Source: Chloroflexota bacterium (lineage in GTDB: Bacteria > Chloroflexota > Dehalococcoidia > FW602-bin16). From it: 60,258 bases of DNA. The notes below the pieces were generated by a model that did not search any database, had not been told where the DNA came from, and was given only the letters and a program-made list of their open reading frames with translations. The position numbers and the translations under genes were made by a program. The stretch covers positions 1 through 60,258 of the forward strand of contig SCTZ01000137.1 in NCBI GenBank assembly GCA_004297765.1. The letters run 5' to 3'. Shown in pieces: positions 60,049 through 60,258 of the stretch (positions within the stretch are counted from its first letter, which is position 1; each line of letters begins with the position of its first letter).

Positions 60049-60162
60049 CTAGCTTGCGGGGTTGTCCAGCGAAAGAATCTCCTCCAGCGCCACTGCGAGC
60101 TGCGGGATGTCTTCCGTAACGGTCTCCCAGACGCGGTCTAAGAAAGTGTATGAGAAGTGACG
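60049..60162 (-). pseudogene. Fragment of a HepT/DUF86-like toxin
   Basis: The 38 residues RHFSYTFLDRVWETVTEDIP, then QLAVALEEIL, match the C-terminus of HEPN-type HepT toxins (consensus VWETV..DLP.L...LE.IL). The R-x4-6-H catalytic motif region is lost because the frame is preceded directly by TGA 60163-60165. The MNT antitoxin gene is not present. Confidence 0.5.
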
Positions 60163-60258
60163 TCAGGTCGGTTGCAGGCGACGGAGCATGATGTGCGTCA
60201 TCGCCACGTAGATGAACGCCTCGCTGGTTTCGGGCAAGGCTTCATAGTCCTTGCTCAG
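60163..60258 (-). pseudogene. C-terminal end of an IS5-type transposase (continues past the window)
   Basis: The window ends inside a minus-strand frame LSKDYEALPETSEAFIYVAM ... HIMLRRLQPT stop, the typical tail of IS5-family DDE transposases. The body lies outside the window, so whether it is intact cannot be judged. It directly abuts the HepT-like remnant. Confidence 0.7.

Overview
The window reads like a chromosome segment of a high-GC bacterium, most likely a member of the Chloroflexota or a close relative. The evidence is circumstantial: an AccD-AccA fusion, paired GH57 glucan enzymes with TreT-like glycosyltransferases, a threonyl-tRNA synthetase without a TGS domain behind a T-box leader, a cysteine-rich C-terminal domain I associate with that phylum, and several families of short GC-rich palindromic repeats. 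No rRNA or phylogenetic marker is present, so the assignment is an inference.

Layout. 1-2306: a dispersed repeat cut by the window edge, an NRAMP-related metal transporter and a trmO gene with one in-frame TGA. 2303-8824 (minus): fused accDA, ftsK, RNase J and a family 4 uracil-DNA glycosylase. 9459-20040 (minus): tatC, acpP, nusB, accC, fabG, fabD, fabK, rpmF, yceD, a coiled-coil gene, coaD, rsmD and a GH57 enzyme, mostly a fatty-acid-synthesis and housekeeping cluster with overlapping genes. 20125-24477 (plus): greA with its own promoter and an intrinsic terminator in its leader, then lysS and a second GH57 gene. 25360-27868: two convergent TreT-like glycosyltransferases. 28134-33537: mfd, a HAD hydrolase and a prepilin peptidase. 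33580-39223 (plus): a heptose/exopolysaccharide operon (GT9 transferase, gmhA, a deoxyhypusine-synthase-like gene, heptose kinase, sugar-phosphate transferase). 39344-42704: a cysteine-rich protein, thrS with a threonine T-box leader that has been split by repeat insertions, and tRNA-Val and tRNA-Lys. 42792-48059: zinc-ribbon proteins, a CoA-transferase, an orphan Cas6-type RAMP protein, a ZIP transporter, a GNAT acetyltransferase and apparent remnants of an older CRISPR array.

48243-59800 is a complete class 1 type I CRISPR-Cas locus of the MYXAN (DevTRS-like) kind on the minus strand: a WYL regulator, then cas6 (cmx6), cas3, cas8 (cmx8), cas7 (devR-like), cas5 (devS-like), a cas4-cas1 fusion and cas2, followed by 26 identical 36-bp repeats with 25 spacers. 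The right edge holds a HepT-like toxin fragment abutting an IS5-type transposase tail.

The most unusual items are the T-box riboswitch interrupted by a palindromic mobile element, the orphan Cas6 beside decayed repeats of a different CRISPR family, the near-identical 97-bp element abutting the gmhA start codon with a flanking duplication, and the terminator in the greA leader.
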